From contig OW387150.1 of NCBI GenBank assembly GCA_936440205.1, forward strand, positions 35,511,795 to 35,575,794: a stretch of 64,000 nucleotides of DNA, given 5' to 3'. The stretch is from Lepidonotus clava (taxonomy: Eukaryota > Annelida > Polychaeta > Phyllodocida > Polynoidae). The notes under the pieces were generated by a model. The model did not search any database. It was not told the origin of the DNA and worked only from the letters and a program-made list of their open reading frames with translations. Shown in pieces: positions 30,354-42,912 of this stretch. Positions within the stretch are counted from its first letter, which is position 1. The number at the start of each line of letters is the position of its first letter. Both the position numbers and the translations under genes were made by a program.

Positions 30354-31478
30354 CAGGGAAAAAAAGGTGTTAAGGATAGACTATAGTGATGGAAGTGTTA
30401 ATGGCGTGGCTGCCTATAATTACAATCATTATATTTGTTCCTTATATTGTTATTAAATGGAAAATATTATTAGGTATTACAAAATAATCTAAAAATTGTT
30501 TTCCCCTTTTTGCCAATTTGATCATAGAATAAAATCTAAGCCCTTAGGGGCTTTCCATTAAGTATGTATGCACCAAGGGGGGGTGGGGGGGGTCTGAAAT
30601 TTTGGGAATTTTGCGTACGTTCCTATAGGACGTTCTAATCTTTTTAAATAAGTTTGGTTCTTACTTTTTGGGAAATACACTCATTGGTTCCATAACTTGA
30701 ATTCTATTTTCTTGACTTTTTTTACACTCAAATTCCACACTTAACGTGGTTTGACCCCTATACAAATGCAATGCGTATTTTAGCCTAAGGTGGGGTGGGG
30801 GGGTCTAGAATTTGTGAATTTTTGCGTACGTACTAAATGGAAGGCCCCTTATTAAAAATCTGAGGCAAGATTCCCTGCATATGAATCTTATGAAGGTGTG
30901 TGAAGCATTTTATTCATGCAAGATGAATATTAAGCAAGGTAGCATTGTAAGAAAAATGAAAGTGAAAAAATCTATTTTTATTTTATCAAATCTTCGATAA
31001 AGAATAGAATATGATTCAATCTATATTATTAGATAAAGAAAATTTAGAGCTTTCAAGATTTCCATCGCAAGTATTATACCTAAGACGGGTATGGCATTTT
31101 ATTATTAAAAAAATATTTTAAATCTATTTCATAAATTTATATATAATTATTAATGATATAACATTCTAAATGGGAAACTATATCATAAATAGCCTCTCAA
31201 AATCATATAATTAGAATTCAATTGTAGTTATTCAGGTCCCAATTATAGACCACTTTACCATTATTATTTATTTTTATCAAACAATATGCCTCTATATTCT
31301 CCAAATACTATGACATCATATTGAATACTTAAATCAGCCATTATAGCACTCCTGCTTTGATAGCACTCCTGCTTTACAGGTAAATAAAACAGTAATCCTC
31401 CAGCCCCCATGTGGAGCCCCTTTTGTTCTGATTGGGCACTGGGTTAAAAACAAAGCTAAGCACACACCCAGTCTCTCC
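30354..31478. other. intron of the ACE-like gene with a MITE
   Basis: It holds the family E MITE (30547-30848) and otherwise A/T-rich sequence. GTTAAGGATAGACTATAGTG at 30369 resembles the piggyBac-like end at 11897 and may be a decayed relative. Confidence 0.45.
30547..30848. mobile_element. MITE family E (GGGGCCTTCCATTTAGTACG ends)
   Basis: The left end GGGGCTTTCCATTAAGTATG and the right end CGTACTAAATGGAAGGCCCC are inverted. TTTGCGTACGT and GGGGGTCTGAAATTTTGGG-type blocks occur twice. A relative at 44893-45004 and 62804-62863 is the insertion site of the Polinton. Confidence 0.75.
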
Positions 31479-32722
31479 CTTTTTTTTTTTTTTTTTTTTT
31501 TTTTTATTGAGTCAAAGCTACATCACAAATTAAATTGTGCTCTTCCAATAGCCGTAAAGGTGAAATGAAATATGAATACACAAATGAAATATGATTGTAT
31601 GATGTTTCCTACAGTCATGGTACAGTCAATCACTATTCTAATTTTTGAACATATTTCTACCTAAGCTAATTAACTACAGGGATAGTTCCCCCTAGTTACT
31701 AGTTTGTTTTACTTTATTAGATTAACATATCCACTTATATACTGTTAGGGATAGTCCCCTTACAGCGATATCAGTAAGCAAGATTTCAATAAAAATAAGA
31801 TTCCAACTCGTAGATCACTGACTGTTCAGTTAGCAAATCAGACAGGGATAGTTCCCCCTCTGAAGTATACAGTTATCTCCATCTTATTTGTCTTAGATCA
31901 ATCATTTTCATTTTTTTCGTAAAAGTCAAAACATCTTTTATCTGATGGAATTCCAAGGGCAAATTTTCCCAAATTACACATCCCCTGTAATATGGGCTTT
32001 TCATGACCTTTTCTATTGATGTTATCTTCCGTTGGAATTTTACCTTATATCTATTCCTGAGTTCCATTTGTGGTCGTAGGTTATCCAGATAAAGATTTTT
32101 CTGTTTATATATAAACATGATATTCAGCAGTTGCCGTTTGCGTCTCGTAACAATGTCACATAATCTCAATTGCATCTCATATTGTTCCAAGTTGTTTTTG
32201 ATTGTGCTTTTACTTTCATCAACAATATACGAAATAGCTCTGATGTGCATACGTTGCAGTTTCTCAACTCTATCATTATTGGCACTATCTACAATAATTC
32301 CACCATATTCCATGATTGGAGTTATCATTTGCTTGAACACCATTGTTCTTGTACATTTATTCATGTAACATTTCATCTTACTGAAAATATAAAGCTTCCT
32401 ATTCACTTTATTTAACATACTATCTAAATGCTGAGTAAATTTAAGATTTTCATCAATCACTATTCCTAAGTAAATATATTGGCTCACATAAGGAAGTATC
32501 CAATTTTCTCCCAACAACTCACTTCTCTCCCTAGCATTGTTCCCTTTGCAACATATCCTCATACATTTTGTCTTTTTCTTATTTACAAACATTCTGTTTC
32601 TTTTACACCATTCTAACAACTTATTGAAACTGAATTTTAACAGACGATCTGAGTGTTGCCACGACTTTGATTTTACTGTCAATACAGTATCATCTGCATA
32701 CATGTTACATGTTACATGTTAG
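31479..32722 (-). mobile_element. LINE, 5'-truncated, with poly(A) tail
   Basis: The minus-strand open frame (31873-32703, 276 codons) starts at the reverse transcriptase YADD catalytic motif. It continues with typical LINE ORF2 features: CKRNRMFVNKKKTKCM, YLGIVIDENLKFTQHLD, YGG and the C-terminal SPYYRGCVIWENLPLEF. A 3' UTR of about 370 bp ends in an A run (T run on plus, 31479-31507). The 5' part of the RT and the endonuclease are missing, as usual for 5'-truncated insertions. It is likely of the CR1/Jockey-like group. It lies in the intron between two ACE exons in the same orientation as the gene. Confidence 0.85.
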
Positions 32723-32763
32723 AGGCAGGAACTGGAACAATCAACATCTCTTCTACAACAGTA

Positions 32764-33086
32764 CCCTGAGAGCCATATTACACTACGTGTCAGCAATTTT
32801 ATTGGCGTTTTTGCCAACGCGAATAGCAAATGCGAATCTTATTGCCCAGCGCGAAGTGTAATATAATTTATTTAAAATTAAACTAACTGCCAAACGTGAC
32901 CCAACGCGACCCCATCACATGCCAAACCACGTAGTATAATATACTTCGCTTGGGTCGCGTTGGGTACCAAAGCGACCAAACACGTAGTGTGATATAGGCC
33001 TAATACACTCCCAATGCAAGTCAGATGCGTTGGGCAATGCGACCCAATGCGAACAGACACCCGACTCGTAGTATAATTAAGGCTTG
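32764..33086. mobile_element. MITE family D copy
   Basis: It starts GAGCCATATTACACTACGTG, contains internal inverted ACGTAGTGTGATATAGGCC and ends CTCGTAGTATAATTAAGGC. GCGTTGGG-type motifs are as in 11557-11842. Less regular than that copy. Confidence 0.55.
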
Positions 33087-33198
33087 AGTCTGTGTTGTAA
33101 CTTACAAACTGAGCAAGTACACCCAAAATTAGATCTTCATAAGCATGAGATTTTGACCAAGGTGAATGGTACTATAGTGTGGATGTGCCTTGACTCAC

Positions 33199-33297
33199 CT
33201 GATGTAGGGGGTGTTCTTAGGGATGTGGTATTTAGCACCTGGGTCAAAGTCACTCTCCGACCTCGGTACAGGTGGTGCTATACCCTGGTATTTACAC
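33199..33297 (-). CDS. ACE-like peptidase, upstream exon
   Basis: The exon (99 bp, phase 2 to phase 2) follows a TTCTTTCCAG acceptor and ends AG|GTGAGT. It encodes [20 protein letters not shown] and [11 protein letters not shown]. This matches ACE (L-K-Y-Q-G-L-C-P-P-V-P-R-x-x-x-D-F-D-P-G-A-K-F-H-I-P), a region close to the substrate and chloride pocket. No exon further 5' was recognised between here and 64 kb, including the expected HEMGH zinc-site exon. The gene either runs beyond the window, or this copy has lost its 5' part. Confidence 0.88.
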
Positions 33298-33299
33298 CT

Positions 33300-34834
33300 G
33301 GAAAGAAGGCATTGTAATTACAGGTAAATGCAAGGTAATATTGAGTAGAGGCTTTGACATAGACTTTACTGGGACATTGTACTTTCACTGGGACATTTTA
33401 TATGAAAAGATTTGGACATTTTCTATCAAATATCCAATGATAAAATGAATGTTACATTATCAGTAGAGTACTTGCATTGCTCAATAATACCAATTTAAAA
33501 TATATTTCTAAAAACTATTCAAAAAAATGTTAAACTATTCTTTTGTCATTAATCTTTTACAATTCTAATGCATCTGTTTTGTCCCCATCTGAGCTTAGCA
33601 ACTTGAATTATACCATATTCTATGATTTACAAATGAACTATACCATGGATAAACATGCACAGAGAAAATGACTTGAGCAACACTTACACAACAATCATAA
33701 TCAATAAAAAGAGCATGAATATCAAAGATAGAGAATATTGTTATGGTTAAATAAAAGTAGCCCTTTGTTGTCCTGGGCAGAAGAAGTTACTTAAAGAGCC
33801 TTACACCTTATTATCTCCTTTTTAAAGTATTTTCTTCCATGCTTGACCAAAATTGTTAATTAAACAAATCTTAATCTTTGTTTAGTTAAATTGACATATT
33901 GAAATGAAGTTCCTAGAAAAAAACTTGGCTAGAGGGTACTCAGATGGTCTTGAAGGATTATGGTCACGTCTACAGAACTTGGGAAATATTTAAACCCCCC
34001 TCCCTTTTTTTTTTACACAAATCACAGATCCTTGGTGGAAAGGTTGACCATTGTTGCGTTAAATCTATGGGAGTTCTGTCCTCTGCAGCGCATTGCACAA
34101 AACTCAATTTAGCAGCAAATAGTTGCGAATGTAATCATTATCCAAAATGTTCATAGTGGGGCTTTTTCTGACGTCCCAAAAAAGAATACTTTATATAAGC
34201 TGGAACATAATAACATGAAGCATACCACCATACATTGATTTACTGATTTTAATTTGATCGGTGGAAAAGTTTTGCCACAGTAACTTTGTAACAATGATAA
34301 TAGTTACAAAGATGTCATTGTAATAATCAATGTTGTTCGCTGTTATATGTGTCATTATTTGACCATCACTGTGGCCCATCACACTTTAGGTATTCATGTT
34401 TGCAGCAACAGCAAGAGTAATCGTTGTGCTCTCACAACAGCGGTGTCACTGTTTTTTCGATATTTGCCAATGAATTGTGGCTGTTCTACTCAATATTGAT
34501 TCTGTAAAATGCTCTAAAAATATACATCTAGATCTAATATTACTCAACTTTTCAATTTCAGGAAATCATTATGAATAGGTGAAATTTGCTATAACATTAT
34601 TTGAATTCCTTAAAATTCATGTTATTTATGCCAGAAGACAGCAATGTTTGTAAACAAACCAATTTTGGTGGGTCACCAAAATTGACAAGTGATACGTTTT
34701 TGTGTATTCTAATGCAGTTTAAGTCTGTATTCACATTTCATATTTTACCACAGGCCTAGGTTGTGGCCATAGAATATATTTCAATATTTCAAAATTTTAA
34801 CCCTTCATTGCTTTTGGCTCCCTTTAACCCTTAT
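33300..34834. other. no gene recognised
   Basis: Mostly A/T-rich. CAACAGC-type motifs near 34060-34110 and 34400-34450 relate to the element at 34941-35346. No ACE exon was seen. Confidence 0.35.
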
Positions 34835-34940
34835 TTGATAATAACGGGGATGATACTATACTATAATGTAACACAGACTCCTTGAGTATTGGATTATTTA
34901 ATAATGAAAGGGATAGTGTAATACTAAAATGTAACAATGT

Positions 34941-35346
34941 GGCCTGTGGTCTGTCGCATAACCAAACCCCTGCAACAGCGAGAGCACAGCGAGGGTTTAG
35001 ATTTAAGTCTCGCAACAGGGATATCCTTAAGGTTTTCAATGTGCCAACCCTCGCAACAGCGATGGTTTTGTACAAACTTTGAACACAATTAATTTATTGA
35101 GAAATACATTTCCGCCACTTGCCTCCTGCACATTTTAAGAGCTGAGGGGCACACCTAACAGGTAATGAAAACAAAATGTTAAAATCACAACCCCAAAATG
35201 TCCCCCCGATATGTTGAAAATTTGGGTGTGCCAACCCTCGCTGTTATAGCCAAAGTTGGATACACTCGCTGTTGAACAGGGAGGGGTCTTGCTGTTGTGG
35301 ACAACCCTCGCAACAGCGAGACCCATTATGCGACGGACCAAAGGCC
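34941..35346. mobile_element. TIR element (GGCC-TGGTC-GTCGCATAA ends)
   Basis: The left end GGCCTGTGGTCTGTCGCATA and the inverted right end TTATGCGACGGACCAAAGGCC match over about 21 bp with two or three differences. The interior repeats CTCGCAACAGCGA and CTCGCTGTTA in both orientations. It is inserted in copy 2 of the duplicated block and absent from copy 1. Confidence 0.7.
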
Positions 35347-35990
35347 CATCACAAAATCAAGTCTATGCAACATTGAGAGTTTGCAACAGGCACTACTCTA
35401 TTGCAACGGGTTCCACTGTTGAATTGTGGCTCTTCTTCTGTGGCCCATTGCACAATGCCTATCGTAACAAGGATGGGTTGCAAATTAATGACACCTTTTA
35501 TAGCAACTTTGCAGGTTATTCCACATGTTTTCACCCTCAAAATAAACCTATTTAGGCATTTGCAATATTTTGGTATTTACAATAATTACATCATCGTAAG
35601 TATTAGAGAGCCAGATCCTGAATATAAATACAGCCATTCGAAATATGTACCTACTGTTTAAGCCTGATTCACGATGAAACGGAACACCAACCAACTTCCT
35701 TCTTATATCTTTTTTTTATTTATTTGTAAGTGACTTTTAGATTCAATATTTCCTTTTTGGGAAAGTGGAAGGTAATAAACAAATCTGAGAAAACAATAAA
35801 GATAAATCTTAGAGACCTTAAATATAATATAATATTACTGATGGATGTAAACAATACCTTTTTTATATCAAAATTCCCAATCATGCCTCATGTCTAAGAA
35901 TGGTTAAATATTTTTGTTTGTCATGAAAGTTTAAAATTGATAGTGGTTTTTGTTATGGCAGATGAGCAGATGTTTCGGCTTACGTGACAA

Positions 35991-36140
35991 CAGCCATTAG
36001 GCAAGGATGTCTTCATTACTGCCTGGTCAATTAGTAGCAGTGAGGGAGGCGATTGTGTCACCAAAAACAACAGGCTAATTGGAACAGGCCTTATTTAATT
36101 GATCTGACTTAATGGCAGCACTTATATGGGGAACCAAATG
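35991..36140. promoter_or_regulatory. conserved non-coding core, copy 2
   Basis: See 19609-19758: 145 of 150 positions are identical, with no gaps. About 113 consecutive bases (starting GCAAGGATGTCTTC) carry a single difference. Confidence 0.5.
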
Positions 36141-38514
36141 CATAGGCAATCTTACCTGCTGTTAGACAAACAAAAGGTGCTTGGTATTTGCTCGATAGGA
36201 TTGACACTTTTAATTAAAAATTATAAAAATTAAACAATAATGATTAAATAGGATTCTTTAAAATAATAAAGGTTTTTATCACCATTAATGACAACTTAGG
36301 AAAATTCCATTCATAACATGAATCAAGCTTAGTTTTTGTACTCTTATATTTATAAGCTTAATCAGGGTTCAAGACCTATGGATATATACATATCCACAAG
36401 GTTGGAAATTCCAGAGACTGTCACATAATACTAAAGTCTTGTTAATTGTTTACATATTACACAGCTTGCGACCTGATGTATGCTTACCTGCAGATAATGC
36501 ATAAGAAATTTGTATGCTTGGTTGGGAAAATGGGATTCAATTTAACAGATCATAGTATTTATTGGAAAGTAAGATTTTTGAAAAGATAAATGCACTTATT
36601 TCTCAATATACATCAAACTTTGGTCATTTTCACTTGGTGCATCATACAATTAAACGTGCAAGTTATGGAGAGGGAAGGGAAGAACAAAAATGACTTCAGC
36701 TTTAATGTGATGGTACCCAGACATTGCATCCGGGTTGCCATGTTTTTAATGACAATAACAACCCTTTTCTTTGTATTTTCTTTCTGATTGACCATCCCAC
36801 ACATTAGGCCAAGAAATATTGACATTCAGGTTACATAGGTTGAAAAAAATAGGTTATAGGTAGATCAATTTTTTTTTTTTTTGTAATTACAAAAGAAATT
36901 ATGAAATAGATAAATGGACATAGGTAAATCGATTTCTCTTTTTCTTTGTTTATCCTGTTATTTCTTTTTAATTACACACATGGACCAGGGCAGGGATAAA
37001 GATAAAAGAAATACTCCAAGCATTCTGTAAAACAACTTCTTGGATTAGATATACCTGTTCTGAGCACCTGTATGCTGTTCTATAATCTTACAGTCAATTC
37101 TAATGAATTTTCATATTTTTGTTGCACTGATAATCTCTGGGCACAGTAGACACAGTAGTCATATAAGACTATGTTACCATAGTCAAATTAGTGTTAGTCA
37201 TCCTGACTAATGTCTAATTGACTAACAATGCTAGTTAAAATGAATAGGGTTCTGACAGGAAGTGACATCATAACCTTTAAGTAAACAGAACACAGCCATT
37301 TGTCCATGCTTCATTTATTGTAAGTATTTCCTTTTAGACCTTCATTGTTACACTTCTGTCATGCTGTTTTTCTCTTGCACGGGTTTAAATTACAACAGGG
37401 ATACAACGAATTACAAATTGGATAAGTTAAAAGATATAATGATAGATGCAGAATGATAAGTTTACGCTTTATCTAATGATATGAAATGTATGCAAGGGTG
37501 CTCGGCTGATGCTCATGCAGTTATGGTAACAAAAAGAGAAAGGTTTTGTTACTTTGTCTTTTCTAACAATGATCAAGTCATTACCGATAAATCTTTGAAA
37601 TTAATGTACTTGTTCTAAACATCCCAAAAGAGGAAATTGCATATCATAATATCAATATATCTATCTTCATATTTTTAGAACAAAATACAACCTAGATATT
37701 TCAAACATTTCACCATAGAATTACCTTTTTTATTAATCAAATAAAAGGTAATGACAAACATGAAAATAAACTGACCACTTAGATCCTTTAGTTATTAACT
37801 TGTACTTGTTCAAAACAAATGAGGAAAAGTAGATCCATTTAATATTTTGTGGCACCAGTGTCAATCCTGAGAGATGTCTCAGAGGTTGAGAAAAATCTTG
37901 ATGTCTCCTCCCCCTCACCTGAAAAACACAGAGCTCCTTGAGCTAACACATCAACGAGCTACATGTAATGTGGTTATACTGCACAATTTTATTTCCAACA
38001 TTAATTTGTTTTCTAGATCTGTATTCACAGGTAGAATTAACAAAATATATTTTGAAAGTACTGCTGTTGTGTACATCTAGATGTGGACTATTTATAGAAA
38101 AGGAATGGAAAAGAAAACCAAACTTTGAGGGTAGCTGCTAAAAAAACAACTTTAAGACGTAATGAAAAGTATTGATATCTCCTCCCCCTCATTTCTACCC
38201 GGTAAACAATTCTAACATGGACAAAGTTTGGCTGGAGAGGGAGATTTTGCCGACCTTCAGGTGTGACCGCAAGTCGCGGAGTTTAAATGTCAGGTTCTCC
38301 ATGCTGGTGGTCTATGGCAACAGGCACCCAACCAACCAGGATACCTCTGGTCTTTAAAGCCGGGTTTCCACTGAACGATGCAGGTTGAGAATAGTTGACA
38401 ACTACAAAAGTTTGCACAAAATTGTTATCATAAGGCGATAGTTGGATGTTTGAATCATGTTTGAAACATGTTTGTGCAACTTGCATTTCCTAGTTATATA
38501 TAAGGAAATACAAA
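36141..38514. other. non-coding part of duplicated block copy 2
   Basis: It matches 19760-22330 in patches (36640-36830 and 38150-38320 best). No exon is seen. Confidence 0.45.
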
Positions 38515-39090
38515 TCGTGTAGTGAAATAGGGCCATGTCACAGCTCATGTCATGTAGTGTAATAGGGTCAGGTCTCAGCTCATGTCATGGAGTGTAATAG
38601 GGCCATATTAGAGCTCATGTCATGTAGTGAAATAGGGCCATGTTGCATCTCCTGTTGTGTAGTGTAATAGGGCCATGTCGAAGCTCATGTCGCTTAGTGT
38701 ATTAGGGCCATGTCGAGGCTCATGTCACTTAGTGTAATAGCTCCATGTTACAGCTCATGTCATGTAGTGTAATGGGGTCAAGTTGCAGCTCATGTTGTGT
38801 AGTGTAATAGGGTCATGTCACAGCTCATGTCATGCAGTGTAATAGGGCCATGTCACAACTCATTTTGTATAGTGTAATAGGGCCATGTTGCATCTCATGT
38901 TGTGTAGTGTAATAAGGTCATATAACATCTCATATCACATAGTGTAATATGACCATGCCACAGCTCATATCACAAAGTGTAATAGGAACATGTTGCAGCT
39001 CATGTCATGTATTGTAATAGGACCATGTCGCAGCTCAGGTCATGTAGTGTAATAAGGCCATGTCACTGCTCATGTCACATAGTGTAATAG
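38515..39090. repeat. minisatellite, about 34-36-bp unit
   Basis: About 16 units resemble GCAGCTCATGTCATGTAGTG followed by TAATAGGGCCATGTC. Copy 1 of the duplicated block has only about two units (23025-23085), so the array expanded after the duplication. The unit looks like a MITE end (GTAGTGTAATAGGGCC is of family D type). Confidence 0.85.
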
Positions 39091-39362
39091 GGCCAACCCA
39101 GACCCAGCATGGATCTCAACCATGTTTTCTGATACACCTACTTAAGGAGGCAGAGCACAAAAAACTAGCCATGAAATGACAACAATGTCTTTCAAAGAGA
39201 ACCTGTCATTCTCAGAATTTGAGTGAACTTGCACAACACTGTGTGCTTTGTGTTTATTTTTGCTGAGTGTGGTTAAGTCAGAAAAATGTATGCTAAATAC
39301 ATGTATGCTCTTAGCCTGGTACATTGCCTGGAGTAATTCGTTGCCTTTACTTTTCCTCGGGT

Positions 39363-39625
39363 GAGTTGAGGCAATATTCCATTATACACTATTTTCTTGT
39401 GTCACCCTGAAAAATGCAAGCAAGCTGCCTTAAACCCATTTGGAAGCTGGAATATAGGTATTTGCGGCAGCTGTTTGCGGCCCCTGCTAATTTGTATAGA
39501 TTTTCTATACTTTGCTTGGGGCCACAGATACAAACATGTTGGTATCAAAATCGCAAGCTACTTGCGGTACCTGAAAATAGCGGCCACAAATGTGACCTGC
39601 TGCAAAGTGGAATATGGCCTTTAGA
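39363..39625. mobile_element. short TIR element (AATATTCCATTA / GTGGAATATGGCC)
   Basis: The left end GGCAATATTCCATTATACAC and right end CAAAGTGGAATATGGCCTTT are imperfectly inverted. Interior CTTGCGGTACCTG-type motifs recur. The corresponding place in copy 1 (23605-23820) carries a similar element (GGCTATATTCTACTATGCG). Confidence 0.5.
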
Positions 39626-39946
39626 TTTCTCCGTTCTTCTCCCAATCCTCCCTGCAGCGATAAGTTAAACTAATTTTCCTGGAAACTATTGTTTAAATGT
39701 AACAAGGTAGAACAATAATTTATCATTTCCCGACCTATCTAGAGGCACATTATGACTCAACTATGCCTAGCAATAAGTATTAGATTTAACATAAAATAAA
39801 AAAAAATAAAAAAAATGTAGCAATCTTCGAATACGAGCATCCCAGTTAAATGCACAATACCTGAAGGACATAATGACAAAAGCCATTCATATTTAGAGTC
39901 CCCTTGTTGCAAACAGGTGGTTATGCTGCCACTATTAATTACCCAT

Positions 39947-40607
39947 CCTGGAATATGATGTTATAGTAACATTATAATGTTGCTATAACATTTTATTATG
40001 TCTCTGAGACAAACAATGTGACATCATAAAATGACATTCTTTTCACGTGCTTCTGCGACATCACATTTCAAAGAAGATTGTGATTATGTGGCTTAGAAAC
40101 TATTACTGTGATGTTGCAACATAACATACTGATGACCAAATGATACAGTGTTTTATCCAACTGCAATCAGTCAATGTTTTTTCTGTTATTCTTCGGTACA
40201 TTTAATCCTGTGTGAGTCTCAGCATTAGCTAGTTTACATGACTCATACAGATCAGTCCCTTAACCAGCCAACCTGCGATGTAACAGAAATGTTCTACAAC
40301 CATATTTTTCTGGTCAGTTTGTTATTTACTATGATGGCACGTAACAGTTATGTTATTGATGGTGAGGTTGAAACCTCACCAAATCAGAATGTTACAATAA
40401 CATCATTTTTTGGTGCGGTTAGGACAAAACCATAACTGAACATTCTGTTTAGGTTGAATAACATAATGAGAATGTCATAATATCGTCGCAGTGCAACTTC
40501 ACAGCAGTATGTTGCAGCAACATTATTAGGAGCCATCAAAATAACATAACAAGAAGCTAACCAGAACATTGCTGTGATGATATCATAACATATCACCTCC
40601 ACCTGGG
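39947..40607. mobile_element. MITE family A, two pieces
   Basis: A piece with CCTGGAATATGATGTTATAG (39947-40150) is followed by a nearly full copy (40264-40607) from CCAGCCAACCTGCGATGTAA to CACCTCCACCTGGG. Confidence 0.65.
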
Positions 40608-42052
40608 CAATCTTAACAATTTTTGAAAATCTTAAACTAATCAAATTTAAACTAATTCATCAGTTAGTATGACAGGAACAAGTCTAATACTGGCCAGTTG
40701 GTATTTTAAAACCTATTGTTATGACTTTAAATGGAGTTGCCCACGAGCTTGTCTTGGAATGCTAACATGACATTCAGAGACTTTTTTTTCTCTTTTTTTC
40801 ATGACATTCAGACATAATAACGGAAGCACTGATTAATTATTGGTCCAACCAGGAACTAAAACTGCGGTTGAGTTATTTGAAAAACACCAATGAAATTACG
40901 TTCATCAAAGAAATTACGTTTGTTATCATGATCTCATGTAACTTTTGGGGAAGGTTTGATGCTTAATTGGATCCCTCATGCGACAAAGATAGATCGAGAG
41001 TCTGTAAAATAGTGAGACATTCCCACAGTATCCGTATTTAACTTTGATGATAGTTCTCTATGGAGAATCTTTTTTAATTTGTAAGAACTTGCAAGTATTT
41101 GATTTCTCTTTGCTATAATGAGAGTTCGCTCTAGATCTAGGTAAAGAAGGGTTTGGGGCCAAAAGAAAAAAATACATTTACAATTAATGGATCTGAACAA
41201 ATACAAGAAGCTCTGTAGCTCCAATTCGTCCAGGGGGACGAGGTAACCTGCTTTCTGGGAATACAGATGCTTGTCAGTATGATATTATAAAGGCCTCTTT
41301 CCATCGAACAACCTTTATCTTACGACCATGAACTAATGCAAAGGATTTACTAATTCATGGTCGTCTTTAATGAAGTCTTTCATTTTGTAAATGGGGCCAT
41401 TGAGGTTCACTAAAGGCATAGGATATGTCACTTTTCCAATACCTCTTTGATGAATTTTATAGGTCACCTAAAAGATTATGGAAAGGCCTTGTAAAGAAGA
41501 CCTTTCCATTACCTTTAGCAAACCTCAATGGCCCCATTTACAGAAACTTAAAGGTCTTAAAGGTCTATTTTCGTGCAGTGTTATGGACGGAGAGGGCAAA
41601 CCTTTTAGCAATCCCCTTGCCGTGTTATAAACTGAGATAATACCTTGGTTCGTGGGCCCTGGGGTGATTGAATTGTCTTGTTGGGAGATAATTTTTTATG
41701 ATTTCTTCCAACAGCAATTAAAGCCACTGTTCTTAGTTCTCTTAATCTTGTGGTTAGATAAGTCGTCAGAAATGTCCCAGAATCATCCAGAAAGGGATAT
41801 TTCAGTCCTGCATTGAAAACAAGTTGTTCAGTTATAAAAGATCAAATCTCATGATCATTTGCTAATGTACGGTAATAATTGTTTACAGTTGTTTGCAGTT
41901 GTTGACGTTTCTAAACTGAAATCGTTCAGTGGAAACCTTCCTTTAGTCTATAACATAGGACAACATTTGATCAGATCTTCACAGTGGAGCACATCAAAGG
42001 ACAATAAATGGTTTATTTTTAGGTACAGTGGAATGCTGATTGGCTAAAACAT
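40608..42052. other. no gene recognised; inverted repeat at 41386-41541
   Basis: TGTAAATGGGGCCATTGAGG at 41386 pairs with CCTCAATGGCCCCATTTACA ending 41541. The outer ends AAGGCCTCTTTCCATCGAAC (41290) and ATCGTTCAGTGGAAACC (41920) suggest a 650-bp foldback element. No exon is seen. Confidence 0.5.
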
Positions 42053-42436
42053 CCCAAGCCAGAATATGATGTATTTATATCTTTATTATAATGTTCTGTT
42101 TAGTTCTGCTCTGGTCCTTGTTACGTTATTTTGATGGCACCCAAAAACGTCTTTAGAACCTAACATTGGAACATCACACTGTGACGTTATTGTGACATTA
42201 TATTCTTGTAACATTCTTTCATTTCATGTAACATTAATATAACATTCTTTAATAGTAAGTTCTCAACTTCACTAAGATACAATGTTATCATAACATTTTC
42301 TTTTAGTAACTGTCACCTTTACCTAAAAAAACTTTAACAAAAATAACGTAACTGTTACCTGAAAATTGGACATGTTGCAGACTAACGAAAAAAGTACAGT
42401 TGAAGAATGTGCTTGTTACATCGCTGCTTGCCTGGG
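42053..42436. mobile_element. MITE family A copy
   Basis: It runs from CCCAAGCCAGAATATGATGT to CATCGCTGCTTGCCTGGG, with the TTAGAACCTAACATTGGAAC block inside. It directly abuts a family B copy at 42442. Confidence 0.7.
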
Positions 42437-42441
42437 TAGTG

Positions 42442-42704
42442 TAAAGCGCCATACCCACTAGGACATTTTTACCGAGTCGACCGACGGATCGGCCCTAAAA
42501 TCGGCTGATTCTACCCTAAGAATCTGCCAATTCTGACGGATCGGCCCTAAAATCGGCTGATTCTACCCTAAGAATCGGCTGATTCTTGGGCCGATTCAGA
42601 ACAAGCCTAAACATTTCAATATACCATACTAGCTGGCGATCCTAAGAATTGGCCGATTCTACTCCGTCGCCTGGCCATTAAACTCGCCTAGTGGGTATGG
42701 GGCT
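42442..42704. mobile_element. MITE family B copy
   Basis: The left end AAAGCGCCATACCCACTAGG and right end CCTAGTGGGTATGGGGCT are inverted. The interior repeats ATCGGCCCTAAAATCGGCTG twice. Confidence 0.7.
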
Positions 42705-42912
42705 CAATACTGCCCCACACTAAGAATGATACATGTGTCTGATGAGTTTGTCACACTGCCAGCATGGTGCATGTTACATGTGATGACCCACTCCAGTTTA
42801 AAACACTCATAACCTAGATTAGAACCCATGTACCGGACTATTGGGCCTTAAACTGTAAAGTGCAACACACCAGACATCCAAGACGTTCTTAATTGACACA
42901 ACTATAACAGAA
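42705..42912. other. no gene recognised
   Basis: Nothing is recognised. Confidence 0.3.

Larger units (their letters stand above)
34835..39775. repeat. duplicated block, copy 2
   Basis: Direct-orientation copy of 17860-23940. Ordered matching stretches run from the minisatellite edge (34840) to ATTTATCATTTCCC (39719). It carries its own insertions (34941-35346) and an expanded array (38515-39090). It lies about 1.5 kb to the 5' side of the ACE exon at 33199. Confidence 0.8.

Noticed and set aside
38515-39090. CRISPR-like regular spacing
   Set aside because: The whole 35-bp unit repeats, without unique spacers. It is a eukaryotic minisatellite.
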